From an uncultured Clostridia bacterium (lineage in GTDB: Bacteria > Bacillota > Clostridia > Oscillospirales > Oscillospiraceae), in assembly GCA_947649615.1 (NCBI GenBank), contig CANSSG010000009.1, forward strand, positions 1-64,000: a stretch of DNA of 64,000 nt, written 5' to 3'. Each line of letters starts with the position of its first letter. The stretch's first letter is position 1. Below, piece after piece: positions 47,503 to 56,054 of the stretch. Under the pieces are notes generated by a model. That model made no database searches, was not told the origin of the DNA, and saw nothing but the letters and a program-made list of their open reading frames with translations. The position numbers and the translations under genes are program-made.

Positions 47503-47982
47503 TTAGTGGGTCTGCCAGCCGTATGCCTGTGCAAAGGCCAATAGTTTTTCTGATATTTCCGGGTCATCGGCTTGGATAATCAACCCGTCAATTGTTGCTG
47601 TCCGTCCCTTGTAATACCCTATAAAGTTGGAATCATCGTTAAGCGCCACGACGAGGGTAATGAAGGTATTCCCATCTCCCGGAATACCGTTAAAGGCCGC
47701 CGGTGGCAGAAAGCTTTGCAGTGACGCCCGGTATTTGCAGCTTGTTAAAATCTTTTTTAATTCTGCTGCCGTATTTTCCCGTCCCTCATAGTTGTCCATC
47801 TGCCAGGTTTCCTGGTATGGCTTACCATTTTCCACTGTCATAGGGGGGCTGGCAAGCATGCTGTAATTCTTGATTTCCCCGTCCCCAACCAACTCCTCAA
47901 ACCCTCTGGGCCGTGTATACCACAAGCAGAAAACCAAAACCGCCGCCAAAACACCCAGCGCAATTTTCCATTTTTTCGCCAT
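47503..47982 (-). CDS. Membrane-anchored protein of unknown function
   Basis: 159 residues with an N-terminal signal anchor (IALGVLAAVLVFCLWYT) and an extracellular domain without a family I recognise. It is inserted between hisS and aspS, 32 bases after hisS. AAGGAG precedes the ATG. It is likely co-transcribed with hisS. Confidence 0.65.
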   Translation of the reverse strand: MAKKWKIALGVLAAVLVFCLWYTRPRGFEELVGDGEIKNYSMLASPPMTVENGKPYQETWQMDNYEGRENTAAELKKILTSCKYRASLQSFLPPAAFNGIPGDGNTFITLVVALNDDSNFIGYYKGRTATIDGLIIQADDPEISEKLLAFAQAYGWQTH

Positions 47983-48014
47983 ACCGTGCTCCTTTCAGCG
48001 GGGCAGGGGCGGCC

Positions 48015-49367
48015 TCACCCCAGGATGACCTTCCCCTGGCCCATCGCGTCCAAGCCCTTTTGGACTCTGGCCAAGGTCTCCTCGAATCCCAGCTTTGTCT
48101 GCTCGCCGGACTGCATATCCTTGCAGGCCACCACGCCGTCCCGAATTTCATCCTCGCCCAGGAACACCACGAAGGGCGCCCCGATTTTATCGGCATAGCT
48201 CATCTTCGCCTTAAATTTTTTCTGTTCCGCGTAAAGCTGCACCCGGATGCCTCTGCTTCTGAATTTCGTCGCCAGTTCCACGGCAGGGGAGAGGTCGTCC
48301 GTCATAGGGATAAGGAGCACATCCGCCGGGGCGGCGTTAAGCTGTTCATTGAGCATTTTCTGTTCATGCAACACGTAAAATAGCCTGGTCAGCCCAATGG
48401 AAATTCCGACTCCCGGAAGTACTTTATCCGTATAATATTCCGCCAAGTTATCATATCTGCCGCCGGAGCAGATGGAACCGATCTCCGGATGCTCCAGCAT
48501 AAGCGTCTCATAGACGGTGCCGGTGTAGTAGTCCAACCCTCTGGCGATGGTCAGATCCACTTTAAAGTTCTCTTCCGGCATTCCGAAAGCGGCCAAATAC
48601 CGGACCACGGCGGCCAATTCATCCGCCCCGGCGTCGAATAATTCGTGCTTTCCCCGGTAGGCGTCCAGGGCGGCCAGAACCTCCTGGTTTCCGCCCTTAA
48701 TAGCGATGAACTTCAAAATATCCACCGCCTGCCCGTCTGTGAGGCCCAGTTCGCCGGTGAGCAGTTCCCGGACCTTATCCGCGCCGATTTTCTCCAGCTT
48801 GTCCACGGTCCGCATAATATCCCCGGCCTTTTCCTGGAGCCCCAGCATAGCGTAGAAGCCGTTCAGGATTTTCCGGTTGTTGACGCGGATCTGGAATTTC
48901 CGCAGCCCCAGCCGGGAAAAGACTTGATAGATGATGGCCGGGATTTCGGCCTCATTGGAAATATCCAGTTTTCCGTCGCCGATGACGTCAATGTCGGCCT
49001 GGTAGAATTCCCTGAACCGCCCTCTCTGCGCGCGCTCGCCGCGGTAGACCTTTCCGATTTGGAACCGCCGGAAGGGGAAGGCCAGTTCCCCGTAGTGCAG
49101 GGCCACATATTTCGCCAGGGGGACGGTCAGGTCGAACCGCAGGCTCAAATCGCTGTCGCCCTTTGTAAAGCGGTAGATTTGCTTTTCTGTCTCCCCGCCT
49201 CCCTTAGCCAGCAGGACTTCACTTGCCTCGATCAGGGGCGTATCCAAGGGCGTGAAGCCATAGAGGCTGTAGGTTTCCCGGAGGGTCTGCATGATTTTTT
49301 CCATCAACACCTGCTGTTTTGGCAAAAGCTCCATAAACCCGGAGAGGGTGCGCGGCTGCATTTTCAT
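48015..49367 (-). CDS. hisS: Histidyl-tRNA synthetase
   Basis: Class II synthetase (450 residues). Motif 2 is FRRFQIGKVYRGERAQRGRFREFYQ; the histidine-specific motifs are LTIARGLDYYTGTVYE and SICSGGRYDNL. The ATG at 49367 is chosen because GAAGGAG lies ahead of it. It has a consensus promoter and a leader of about 160 bases with three hairpins, described separately. Confidence 0.96.
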   Translation of the reverse strand: MKMQPRTLSGFMELLPKQQVLMEKIMQTLRETYSLYGFTPLDTPLIEASEVLLAKGGGETEKQIYRFTKGDSDLSLRFDLTVPLAKYVALHYGELAFPFRRFQIGKVYRGERAQRGRFREFYQADIDVIGDGKLDISNEAEIPAIIYQVFSRLGLRKFQIRVNNRKILNGFYAMLGLQEKAGDIMRTVDKLEKIGADKVRELLTGELGLTDGQAVDILKFIAIKGGNQEVLAALDAYRGKHELFDAGADELAAVVRYLAAFGMPEENFKVDLTIARGLDYYTGTVYETLMLEHPEIGSICSGGRYDNLAEYYTDKVLPGVGISIGLTRLFYVLHEQKMLNEQLNAAPADVLLIPMTDDLSPAVELATKFRSRGIRVQLYAEQKKFKAKMSYADKIGAPFVVFLGEDEIRDGVVACKDMQSGEQTKLGFEETLARVQKGLDAMGQGKVILG

Positions 49368-49399
49368 AGTGGTAAAATCTCCTTCCAAAAATCAACAAA

Positions 49400-49502
49400 T
49401 CAAAAGAAAGGCCCTGCGCGTCGGCAAGGGAGCAGGGCATAGGGTTTGTGTACCCCATAAAGAGCAATGCTCCCGTCCCCTGTCCAAGCGGGACGAGAGC
49501 AT
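49400..49502 (-). promoter_or_regulatory. Structured hisS leader with terminator-like hairpin
   Basis: On the minus strand: ATGCTCTCGTCCC pairs with GGGACGGGAGCAT (49467-49502), a smaller hairpin forms at about 49438-49457, and GCCCTGC/GCAGGGC (49411-49438) is followed by CTTTCTTTT. This looks like transcription attenuation, but I find no T-box sequence and no histidine-rich leader peptide. Confidence 0.6.
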
Positions 49503-49539
49503 GACAAAAAGTCATACCATCGTGGCGGAAACTGGGGGT

Positions 49540-49568
49540 ATTATACGCAGTTTCCGGGGAAAAGTCAA
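49540..49568 (-). promoter_or_regulatory. hisS promoter
   Basis: TTGACT (49563-49568), a 17-base spacer and a perfect TATAAT (49540-49545). The -35 box touches the last codon of the upstream gene. Confidence 0.85.
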
Positions 49569-49985
49569 CTACATACGGTTATACTTCTGCTTTGGATTGA
49601 CAATGTTCCTCCAATCCAAATCACCCCGGTCCATACCCAGCACCAGCATCTCAGCGGTAGCCACATTGGAAGCAAACGGAATATTGTTCTGATCACAGAG
49701 CCGGGAGATGTAGAGCAGCTCCTTCTCCATGGACGAATCATTGGGGTCAACGAAAAACAGGACCATATCCATCTCGTTGTAGGCAATCCGCGCGCCAATC
49801 TGCTGGCTCCCGCCATGCTGGCAGGTGAGGAACCGGTGGACATGGAGTCCGGTGGCTTCCATTACCATCTGTCCGGTGGTGCTGGTAGCGCAGAGGTTAT
49901 GCCGGGACAAGATTCCCGCGTAAGCTGTGCAGAACTGGACCATCAGGTCTTTTTTGTTGTCATGGGACATAAGAGCAATATACAT
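49569..49985 (-). CDS. Methylglyoxal synthase homologue lacking catalytic residues
   Basis: 138 residues clearly related to MgsA (IALMSHDNKKDLMVQFC, IGARIAYNEMDMVLFFVDP, NNIPFASNVATAEMLV). The catalytic Asp in GGDQQ is Ser60 (HGGSQQ). The TGTTG phosphate loop is TSTTG. The PHEPDV segment that carries the catalytic His and a second Asp is replaced by NDSSMEKE. The known dihydroxyacetone-phosphate chemistry is therefore doubtful. It lies after minD. It may be a binding protein or a subfamily with another activity. Confidence 0.82.
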   Translation of the reverse strand: MYIALMSHDNKKDLMVQFCTAYAGILSRHNLCATSTTGQMVMEATGLHVHRFLTCQHGGSQQIGARIAYNEMDMVLFFVDPNDSSMEKELLYISRLCDQNNIPFASNVATAEMLVLGMDRGDLDWRNIVNPKQKYNRM

Positions 49986-50085
49986 GCGTCTCCCTTCCTT
50001 TCTCCGCTGCCTTTATGTCTATCTACTAGCCTTAAAGGTACAGGCAGTATTATTTCGTAGTAGAAATACAAAGCATAATCAGTTG

Positions 50086-50829
50086 TTAGCGAATTTTCAT
50101 AAGTGCAGCCTTCCGCCCATCTATCCTCTTGGCGATATTGCGGAAAGCGCGGGCGGCATAATTATTGTTGGTATTCAGCAGGGCCTCGCCCCGCCCGGCG
50201 TATAGCGGCATGGTTTCATCCTCAGGGATTACCCCCAGCAGGGGAAGCCCCGCGCTGTCGATTGCGTCGTCAATGGTCTGGTGGAGGGATTTCAGCAGCT
50301 TTTGCCTGCACCGGTTCACCACCAGATGCACCTGCCCCCGCCCCAGCCAGTTCAGTTCCATCACCGTCCGCTGGGCGTCCCGGAGGCTGCTTGCCTCCGT
50401 AGTAGTCACTACCACCGCCCGTCCGGCCCCGGCCAGCGCCAGTTGGAACCCGCTGCCAAGCCCTGCCGGCGCGTCTACAAGACAGTAATCGAATTTCGCC
50501 CGGATTTCCGGGAACAGCCGCCGGAAGGCTTCCCGGTCCACATCCTGCGCCCCCATCCGAGTAGGGGCGGTGAGCAGGAACAGGTTTTTTTGCGTTGGAT
50601 GCTGGACCGCGGCCTCCTGAAGGGAGCAGCGTCCATACATCACGTCGGTAAAGTCCATCATGGCCCTGTCGGTCATGACCAAGGCGATATCCAAATTCCG
50701 CAGCCCCACGTCGCAGTCCAAGCACAGGGTAGCGCGTCCCATCTGGGCCAGCGCCATCCCCACGTTGGCGGTAAACGAAGTTTTCCCTGTGCCGCCCTTA
50801 CCGGACACGACGGCAATCACTTGACCCAA
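50086..50829 (-). CDS. minD: MinD-like ParA-family ATPase
   Basis: 247 residues with the deviant Walker A GKGGTGKTSFTANVG, DCDVGLRNLDI and LVDAPAGLG. This fits MinD, the membrane-cycling ATPase of division-site placement. The C-terminal FRNIAKRIDGRKAALMKIR could form the amphipathic membrane helix. minC and minE are not beside it; mgsA-like and rsmG genes flank it, so a specialised MinD paralogue is possible. Confidence 0.8.
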   Translation of the reverse strand: MGQVIAVVSGKGGTGKTSFTANVGMALAQMGRATLCLDCDVGLRNLDIALVMTDRAMMDFTDVMYGRCSLQEAAVQHPTQKNLFLLTAPTRMGAQDVDREAFRRLFPEIRAKFDYCLVDAPAGLGSGFQLALAGAGRAVVVTTTEASSLRDAQRTVMELNWLGRGQVHLVVNRCRQKLLKSLHQTIDDAIDSAGLPLLGVIPEDETMPLYAGRGEALLNTNNNYAARAFRNIAKRIDGRKAALMKIR

Positions 50830-50880
50830 AACACCACCTCCTGCAACCTGCGCGAAAACGCGCTTGCCCCGGACAAGCCG

Positions 50881-51576
50881 CTACAGCGGCGATTTCTTAA
50901 TCAACGCAAACCGTCTGGGGTATTTCCCCGGACAGCTTTTGACTTTTTCTATACAGACCACCCGATGGACTACCTGGGTTCCGGGGATCTGGTAATCCCT
51001 GACCCAGGCCGTCCGGCCTCCCAGGATATGGACGGCGTTTTCCGCCCCTTGGATTTCCTCCTGGCTGTGGCTGGACTTCATGGCCAGCATCCGTCCGCCT
51101 ACCTTCACCAGCGGCAGGCACAGTTCGCACAGCACTGGGAGGGAAGCCACTGCACGGCTGACGGCAATATCGAATTGTTCCCGCTGTTCTGCTGCGAACT
51201 CCTCGGCCCTGGCGTGGACGCATACGGCGTTTTCCAGCCCCAGCATCCCGCAGGCCTCTCGCAGGAAGTCCACTCGTTTTCCCAAGCTGTCCAGCAGCGT
51301 GACGCTGCGTCCCGGCCGCGCAATAGCCAGCGGCACCCCTGGAAATCCTGCGCCGCAGCCCACGTCCACCACGGACTCGTCCTCCAACCCGGCCACGAAA
51401 GCTAAGGCCAGGCTGTCCAGCAGGTGCAGCGCGGCGAACTCCTCCGGCCCGGTAATGGCGGTCAGGTTCATCACCTGGTTTCGTTCCAGCACCAGACCGG
51501 CAAACCGCTCCAGCGGGGGGAGGATGGCCAAGTCGAAGCCAAGGGCCGGCAGGCCCCGTTCCAGCGTTTCCCTCAT
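50881..51576 (-). CDS. rsmG: 16S rRNA (guanine527-N7)-methyltransferase
   Basis: S-adenosylmethionine-dependent modification of 16S rRNA. VVDVGCGAGFPGVPLAI is the cofactor loop, and NLTAITGPEEF with HLLDSL near the N-terminus is typical. 231 residues. Its ATG overlaps the mscL stop (ATGA). In other Firmicutes rsmG sits near parAB by the origin, as here, but without mnmE and mnmG. Confidence 0.95.
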   Translation of the reverse strand: MRETLERGLPALGFDLAILPPLERFAGLVLERNQVMNLTAITGPEEFAALHLLDSLALAFVAGLEDESVVDVGCGAGFPGVPLAIARPGRSVTLLDSLGKRVDFLREACGMLGLENAVCVHARAEEFAAEQREQFDIAVSRAVASLPVLCELCLPLVKVGGRMLAMKSSHSQEEIQGAENAVHILGGRTAWVRDYQIPGTQVVHRVVCIEKVKSCPGKYPRRFALIKKSPL

Positions 51577-51962
51577 GGTTTATTTTTCAGCAGGTCTCGA
51601 ATTTCCGTTAACAGCTTTTCTTCGTTGGAAGGCGTGGGAGGGGAGGGGGGAGGGGCTTCTTCTTTCTTCCTGGCAATCCGGTTCACGGCTTTGACCAAGC
51701 AGAACACCACGAAGGCCATAATGACAAAGTTCAGCACGGCCTGGATAAAATTCCCGTACATGATGACGGCGTCCCCGATGGTGAAGCTCAGGTCTGCGAA
51801 ACTGGCCTGGCTGACAAAGATACCAATAACCGGCATCAAGATATCATTAATCAGCGAAGTAGTAATAGAACTGAACGCGCCGCCGACGATCACGCCTACG
51901 GCCAAGTCCATTACATTCCCCCGCATAGCGAAGTCTTTAAATTCCTGCAAAAATTTTTTCAT
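51573..51962 (-). CDS. mscL: Large-conductance mechanosensitive channel
   Basis: 129-residue pentameric channel that opens under hypo-osmotic stress. The N-terminal FKDFAMRGNVMDLAVGVIVG, first helix GGAFSSITTSLINDILMPVIG and C-terminal charged helix are characteristic. Confidence 0.96.
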   Translation of the reverse strand: MKKFLQEFKDFAMRGNVMDLAVGVIVGGAFSSITTSLINDILMPVIGIFVSQASFADLSFTIGDAVIMYGNFIQAVLNFVIMAFVVFCLVKAVNRIARKKEEAPPPSPPTPSNEEKLLTEIRDLLKNKP

Positions 51963-51993
51963 TTCCAGGCTCCTTGCTTTTTAGTAAAGGAAA

Positions 51994-52025
51994 GCCCCAG
52001 GGGCGGGGCGTTCTGCCCCTGGGGC
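51994..52025 (-). terminator. Terminator before mscL
   Basis: GCCCCAGGGGC and GCCCCTGGGGC around a 10-base loop, then TTTCCTTT on the minus strand. It ends the gene at 52038. Confidence 0.8.
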
Positions 52026-52037
52026 CGTCTGCGGTTC

Positions 52038-52538
52038 TCAGGCTTCCGGCTCCGCCGTCCCGGCAATCTTCTCCGCCTCAGATTCAGCGGCTTCTGCCGT
52101 CTCGACAATTTTTTCCATCTCCTGTTCAGCGGCTTCCGCCATCCCGGCAACCTTTTCAGCCGCGCACTCAGTGGCCTCCGCAGCTTCAATAATCTTTTCA
52201 ACCTCGCGTCCGGCCGCTTCCCCGTCCACGACGGGGACGGTTTCTTCCCCATTTTCGTCGGTCTTGGCGACATTGTACTCAATGCTGATTTCGTCGCTGA
52301 AGAGATGCGGCTCATCGCCTTTTTCCATCTTTTCCATCATCTTTGCGGTCAAGGTGCCTTCGCCCAGGTTGATGCCGAATTTCCGGCCTTTTCCCTCTTC
52401 CTGGCTGGGGGCGCTGGTGATGCGCCACAGGAGGGCCTGATAGCTGTTTTCACCAGTTTCCTCATTCTTTTCCACCTTGTAGGGCGTCAGGCCAGCGGCC
52501 AAAGCGGCGAACCCAAGGACTTTCCAAAAGTTTTTCAT
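52038..52538 (-). CDS. Acidic protein with C-terminal Ala/Glu repeats
   Basis: 166 residues. The N-terminal 90 (NFWKVLGFAALAAGLTPYKV onward) are not recognised. Residues 108-166 are imperfect repeats of about 14-18 residues with the pattern AEAxExxxEKIxxx, probably a long amphipathic helix. The DNA repeats visibly at 52040-52200. AAAGGAG precedes the ATG at 52538. Such A/E repeats vary in number between strains. Confidence 0.65.
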   Translation of the reverse strand: MKNFWKVLGFAALAAGLTPYKVEKNEETGENSYQALLWRITSAPSQEEGKGRKFGINLGEGTLTAKMMEKMEKGDEPHLFSDEISIEYNVAKTDENGEETVPVVDGEAAGREVEKIIEAAEATECAAEKVAGMAEAAEQEMEKIVETAEAAESEAEKIAGTAEPEA

Positions 52539-52573
52539 ATCATGCTCTCCTTTATAAAATATTGTGAGTAGGA

Positions 52574-52605
52574 TTCTTTTTCTCCGCGGAAAAAGAACTA
52601 AAAAG
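52574..52605. repeat. Diverged palindromic repeat, between serS and the acidic-protein gene
   Basis: TTCTTTTTC and GAAAAAGAA arms around TCCGCG, then CTAAAAAG. The architecture matches the 37-bp repeat core although the sequence has drifted. Confidence 0.5.
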
Positions 52606-52641
52606 GCCAAATCAATTGCCCGGTTTTACATCTGCGGCCTA

Positions 52642-53946
52642 TTAACGTTTAGGCGTGATGACCGCAGCGCCGCCCATATAGGGCCGCAGGGCTTCCGGGA
52701 TTCGTACACTGCCATCGGCCTGCAAGTTGTTTTCCAGGAAGGCGATGAGCATCCGGGGCGGGGCGACGACGGTATTGTTCAGGGTGTGGGGCAGGTAGTT
52801 TTTGCCGTCCCCGCCCTTGATGCGGATTTTCAGCCGCCGTGCCTGGGCGTCGCCCATGTTTGTGCAGGAGCAAACCTCAAAATACTTTTTCTGCCTGGGG
52901 CTCCAAGCCTCGATATCGCAGCTTTTGACCTTCAAATCCGCCAGGTCGCCGGAGCAGCATTCCAACTGCCGGACGGGGATATCCAGGCTTCTAAACAGCT
53001 CCACGCTGAACCGCCACATTTTCTCATACCAATCCATAGATTCCCCGGGCTTACAGACCACAATCATTTCCTGCTTTTCGAACTGATGGATGCGGTACAC
53101 GCCCCGTTCCTCCAAGCCGTGGGCGCCCTTTTCCTTCCGGAAGCAGGGGGAGTAGGAAGTCAATGTCTGGGGCAGGGCGTCCTCCGGCAAGATCTGGTCA
53201 ATAAACCGCCCGATCATAGAGTGTTCGCTGGTGCCAATCAGATAGAGTTCTTCCCCCTCTATTTTATACATCATGGCGTCCATTTCTGTCTGGCTCATGA
53301 CGCCCTCAACCACATTTCTGCGGATCATAAAAGGCGGGATGCAGTAGGTAAAGCCCTTTCCAATCATAAAATCCCTGGCATAAGCCAACACGCCCTCATG
53401 GAGCCTGGCGATATCGCCTACCAGGTAATAGAACCCATTTCCGGCAACCCGTCCGGCGGCGTCCATGTCAATGCCGTCGAAGCGCTCCATAATTTCGGTG
53501 TGGTAGGGGATGTCGAAGTCTGGAACTACCGGATCGCCAAACCGCTCCAACTCCACATTGGCGCTGTCATCCGGCCCGATGGGTACGGAAGGGTCGATGA
53601 TATTGGGGATTACCATCAGGATATGGCGGATTTCCTCTTCTAATTCCCCTTCACGCTTTTCCAGGGCGGCCAGGCGCTCGGCGTTGGCTTTTACTTTGGC
53701 TTTGACGGCTTCCGCTTCTTCCAGCTTGGCGGGGTCTTTTTTAGCCTGGCCCATAAGCATGCCGACCTGTTTGCTGAGGGTGTTCCGCTGGGCGCGCAGC
53801 TCGCTGGCTTCCGTGATAGAGCGGCGGTTTTCTTCGTCCAGGGCAAGGACCTGCTCCACCAGGGGAAGCTTTTCGTCCTGGAATTTTTTCCGGATGTTTT
53901 CCTTTACTGTTTCGGGGTTTTCCCGGATGAATTTAATGTCTAACAA
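52642..53946 (-). CDS. serS: Seryl-tRNA synthetase
   Basis: Class II synthetase (434 residues). The N-terminal antiparallel coiled coil (about 30-100) binds the long arm of tRNA-Ser; the core contains SPCFRKEKGAHGLEERGVYRIHQF and the C-terminal motif 3 segment NNTVVAPPRMLIAFLE. The start is a TTG at 53946, since the family begins LDIKFIRENPE and AAGGAGG lies 11 bases ahead; the open frame continues upstream through a repeat element. Confidence 0.96.
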   Translation of the reverse strand: MLDIKFIRENPETVKENIRKKFQDEKLPLVEQVLALDEENRRSITEASELRAQRNTLSKQVGMLMGQAKKDPAKLEEAEAVKAKVKANAERLAALEKREGELEEEIRHILMVIPNIIDPSVPIGPDDSANVELERFGDPVVPDFDIPYHTEIMERFDGIDMDAAGRVAGNGFYYLVGDIARLHEGVLAYARDFMIGKGFTYCIPPFMIRRNVVEGVMSQTEMDAMMYKIEGEELYLIGTSEHSMIGRFIDQILPEDALPQTLTSYSPCFRKEKGAHGLEERGVYRIHQFEKQEMIVVCKPGESMDWYEKMWRFSVELFRSLDIPVRQLECCSGDLADLKVKSCDIEAWSPRQKKYFEVCSCTNMGDAQARRLKIRIKGGDGKNYLPHTLNNTVVAPPRMLIAFLENNLQADGSVRIPEALRPYMGGAAVITPKR

Positions 53947-53998
53947 GGTTATAGAGACCTCCTTTGCGCCGCGAGACGCGCGGCATCGTTTTGCGGTC

Positions 53999-54088
53999 AT
54001 ACTTTTTCTTGAAAGAAAAAGTACCAAAAAGAACTTTTTGCCTCGAGACTCAGGTCACTGCTGGTCCCGGATTTCCGCCCGGTGACGG
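53999..54088 (+). repeat. Dispersed palindromic repeat, copy 3 (about 90 bp)
   Basis: The first 37 bases match 42122-42158 with one change (T to C); the following 50 bases align with 42159-42210 with small indels. It lies between the parB stop and serS and may contribute to 3'-end formation. Confidence 0.85.
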
Positions 54089-54098
54089 GGGCGGGTTC

Positions 54099-54959
54099 TT
54101 AGCCCAGGGTTTCAAGGGCTTCCAGCAGGTCGTTGAGGTCGTCCATGCTGTAATACTCGATTTCGATCTTGCCTTTTTTCTTGCCTTGGGAAATGTGGCA
54201 CTGCCTGCCCAGCTTGGAGGAAAGGGAACGGGCGGCTTCTGCGGCGTAGTCCGGCTGTGTGGTTTTTGGTTCTTTGGGCTTCTCCGGGCCGTCCCCGGCT
54301 AGAAGCTTCCGCACCAATTGTTCCGTTTGGCGCACATTGAGCTTGTACTTGACAATATCGTCAACGGCTTTTTTCCGCATGGGAGGGGAGAGGGGCAATA
54401 AGGTTCTGGCGTGGCCGGCGGAAAGTTCGCCTTGTTCTACTAGGTGTTGGATGGATACGTTTAGTTCTAACAGACGTATGGCGTTGGCTACCGCGCTGCG
54501 GGAGCGGCCTACCCGTTCGGCGGCCTCCGCTTGGGTCATGCCGTAGGTGTCGGTGAGGACGCGGAAGCCTTCGGCTTCTTCAATCGGGTTCAGGTCCTCC
54601 CGCTGTAGGTTTTCGATCATGGCCAATTCCATAGCCTTCTGATCGTTTGCTTCGATGACGATGGCAGGCACTTCGTCCAGTCCCGCCATCCGCGCGGCCC
54701 GCCAGCGCCGTTCGCCGGCAATAATCTGGTAATATCCGCTGGACAGCTTGCGGACGGTCAAGGGCTGGATCAAGCCGTGCTGGCGGATGGAGTCCGCCAG
54801 TTCCGACAGCTTTTCCGCATCAAAATTTTTTCTTGGCTGGTTCTGATAACTCTCAATTTGGGAAATGGGCAGGGTGGAGGAGGGCGTCGAAAAATCGGCG
54901 GAAAAATCCTCACCCAACAGCGCGCTAAGGCCCTTACCCATACCTTTTTCTTTTGCCAA
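54099..54959 (-). CDS. parB: Chromosome partitioning protein ParB
   Basis: 286-residue CTP-dependent clamp that loads at parS and spreads. GLSALLG at the N-terminus, the CTP-binding GERRWRAARMAGL, ENLQREDLNPIEEAEGF and the helix-turn-helix TQAEAAERVGRSRSAVANAIRLL are clear. Three parS sites stand upstream of parA. Only one ParB-family gene is seen here, so no Noc paralogue. Confidence 0.96.
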   Translation of the reverse strand: MAKEKGMGKGLSALLGEDFSADFSTPSSTLPISQIESYQNQPRKNFDAEKLSELADSIRQHGLIQPLTVRKLSSGYYQIIAGERRWRAARMAGLDEVPAIVIEANDQKAMELAMIENLQREDLNPIEEAEGFRVLTDTYGMTQAEAAERVGRSRSAVANAIRLLELNVSIQHLVEQGELSAGHARTLLPLSPPMRKKAVDDIVKYKLNVRQTEQLVRKLLAGDGPEKPKEPKTTQPDYAAEAARSLSSKLGRQCHISQGKKKGKIEIEYYSMDDLNDLLEALETLG

Positions 54960-54989
54960 AGCAAAGCCCTCCTACTCTATCAAATATCA

Positions 54990-55748
54990 TCATTTTTGGT
55001 TCTTGCGCAAAAACTCCTGTGCCAGGGCGGCATAGGCTTCGGCCCCCCGGCTGGTCCGGTCGTAGGCGTTGATGGGTTTCCCATGGCTGGGCGCTTCGCT
55101 GAGCCGGACGTTCCTGGGGATGACGGTGGAGTACACCTTTCCCGGGAAGAAGCGCTTGACCTCCTCCGCCACCTGCAAGGCCAAATTGGTTCTGCTGTCG
55201 TACATTGTCAGCAATACGCCCTCCAGTTCCAATTGGGGATTCAAGCCCTTCCGGACTGCCCGGATAGTATACATCAGGTCGCTGAGGCCTTCCAGGGCAA
55301 AATATTCGCTCTGCACCGGCACCAGTGCGCTGTCGGCAGCGCACAATCCATTCAGCGTCAGCAGCTCCAGGGAGGGGGGGCAGTCAACGAATATGTAATC
55401 GTAATGCGGCGACAGCTTTTCCAGGGCCTTGCGCAATAGATGCTCCCGGTCCTGGATGGAGACCATCTCCACGCCCGCGCCTGCCAGGCCCTTGGAGGAG
55501 GGGAGCACGTCGCCGTATTTGGTGGGGACGACCCGTTTTTCCGGCGCAATGTCATTGAGGAGCACGTCGTAAATTCCCAGGGACAGGGATTTGTCTACGC
55601 CCATGCCGGATGTGGCGTTGGCCTGGGGGTCGAAGTCGCAGAGGAGCACCCTCTGGCCCATTTCCTTCAAGGCGGCGGTCAGACTGACGCAGGTGGTGGT
55701 TTTGCCCACGCCGCCCTTTTGATTTACAATGGTAATGATTTTACCCAC
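54990..55748 (-). CDS. parA: Chromosome partitioning ATPase ParA (Soj)
   Basis: 252 residues starting at GTG 55748 with GGAGG ahead; the family begins at GKIITIVNQKGGVGKTT, which carries the deviant Walker A. DFDPQANATSGMG and FVDCPPSLELLTLN follow. It works with ParB to separate origins and modulate DnaA. The frame is open upstream to 55829 without a ribosome site. Confidence 0.96.
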   Translation of the reverse strand: MGKIITIVNQKGGVGKTTTCVSLTAALKEMGQRVLLCDFDPQANATSGMGVDKSLSLGIYDVLLNDIAPEKRVVPTKYGDVLPSSKGLAGAGVEMVSIQDREHLLRKALEKLSPHYDYIFVDCPPSLELLTLNGLCAADSALVPVQSEYFALEGLSDLMYTIRAVRKGLNPQLELEGVLLTMYDSRTNLALQVAEEVKRFFPGKVYSTVIPRNVRLSEAPSHGKPINAYDRTSRGAEAYAALAQEFLRKNQK

Positions 55749-55801
55749 AAGGCACCTCCGGGAAAGGGCGCGCCGCCCATTATTGTTAAGGGATATAGTG
55801 T

Positions 55802-55829
55802 AGTATATCACAATCCGGCAACATTTCAA
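55802..55829 (-). promoter_or_regulatory. Probable parA promoter
   Basis: TTGAAA (55824-55829), a 16-base spacer and TATACT (55802-55807). Confidence 0.6.
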
Positions 55830-55914
55830 CAGGAAAAGGGAAAATTTTTCTTATATTTCAAAATTATTTTTTGGAGCCGCAATGGAATGGAGATTACGGA
55901 GGGCGGCTGTAAAA

Positions 55915-55930
55915 TGTTTCATGTGAAACA
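55915..55930. promoter_or_regulatory. parS: parS site 1 (one mismatch)
   Basis: TGTTTCATGTGAAACA differs from the consensus TGTTTCACGTGAAACA at one position. It lies nearest to the parA promoter. Confidence 0.85.
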
Positions 55931-55999
55931 ATTCCTTTTTCATTTTTGCCGCTAACAAGAGGGGGCGTTCTCCCCTCCGCTATGTTGCCGCTAAAAAAA

Positions 56000-56015
56000 T
56001 GTTTCACGTGAAACA
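56000..56015. promoter_or_regulatory. parS: parS site 2 (perfect)
   Basis: Exact 16-bp palindrome TGTTTCACGTGAAACA, 85 bases from site 1. ParB nucleation site. Confidence 0.95.
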
Positions 56016-56038
56016 CTTGGCCTTTCGGGATGGGCCGG

Positions 56039-56054
56039 TGTTTCACGTGAAACA
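56039..56054. promoter_or_regulatory. parS: parS site 3 (perfect)
   Basis: Second exact copy of the 16-bp palindrome, 39 bases from site 2 and 20 bases from the rnfB stop. Confidence 0.95.

Noticed and set aside
49219-49515. Frame starting MTFCHALVP in the hisS leader as an attenuator peptide
   Set aside because: Only one early histidine, no clear ribosome site, and the frame runs on into hisS out of register.
50086-50829. MinD-like protein as a plasmid or phage ParA
   Set aside because: No mobile genes nearby; it is embedded among chromosomal housekeeping genes and matches MinD motifs better.
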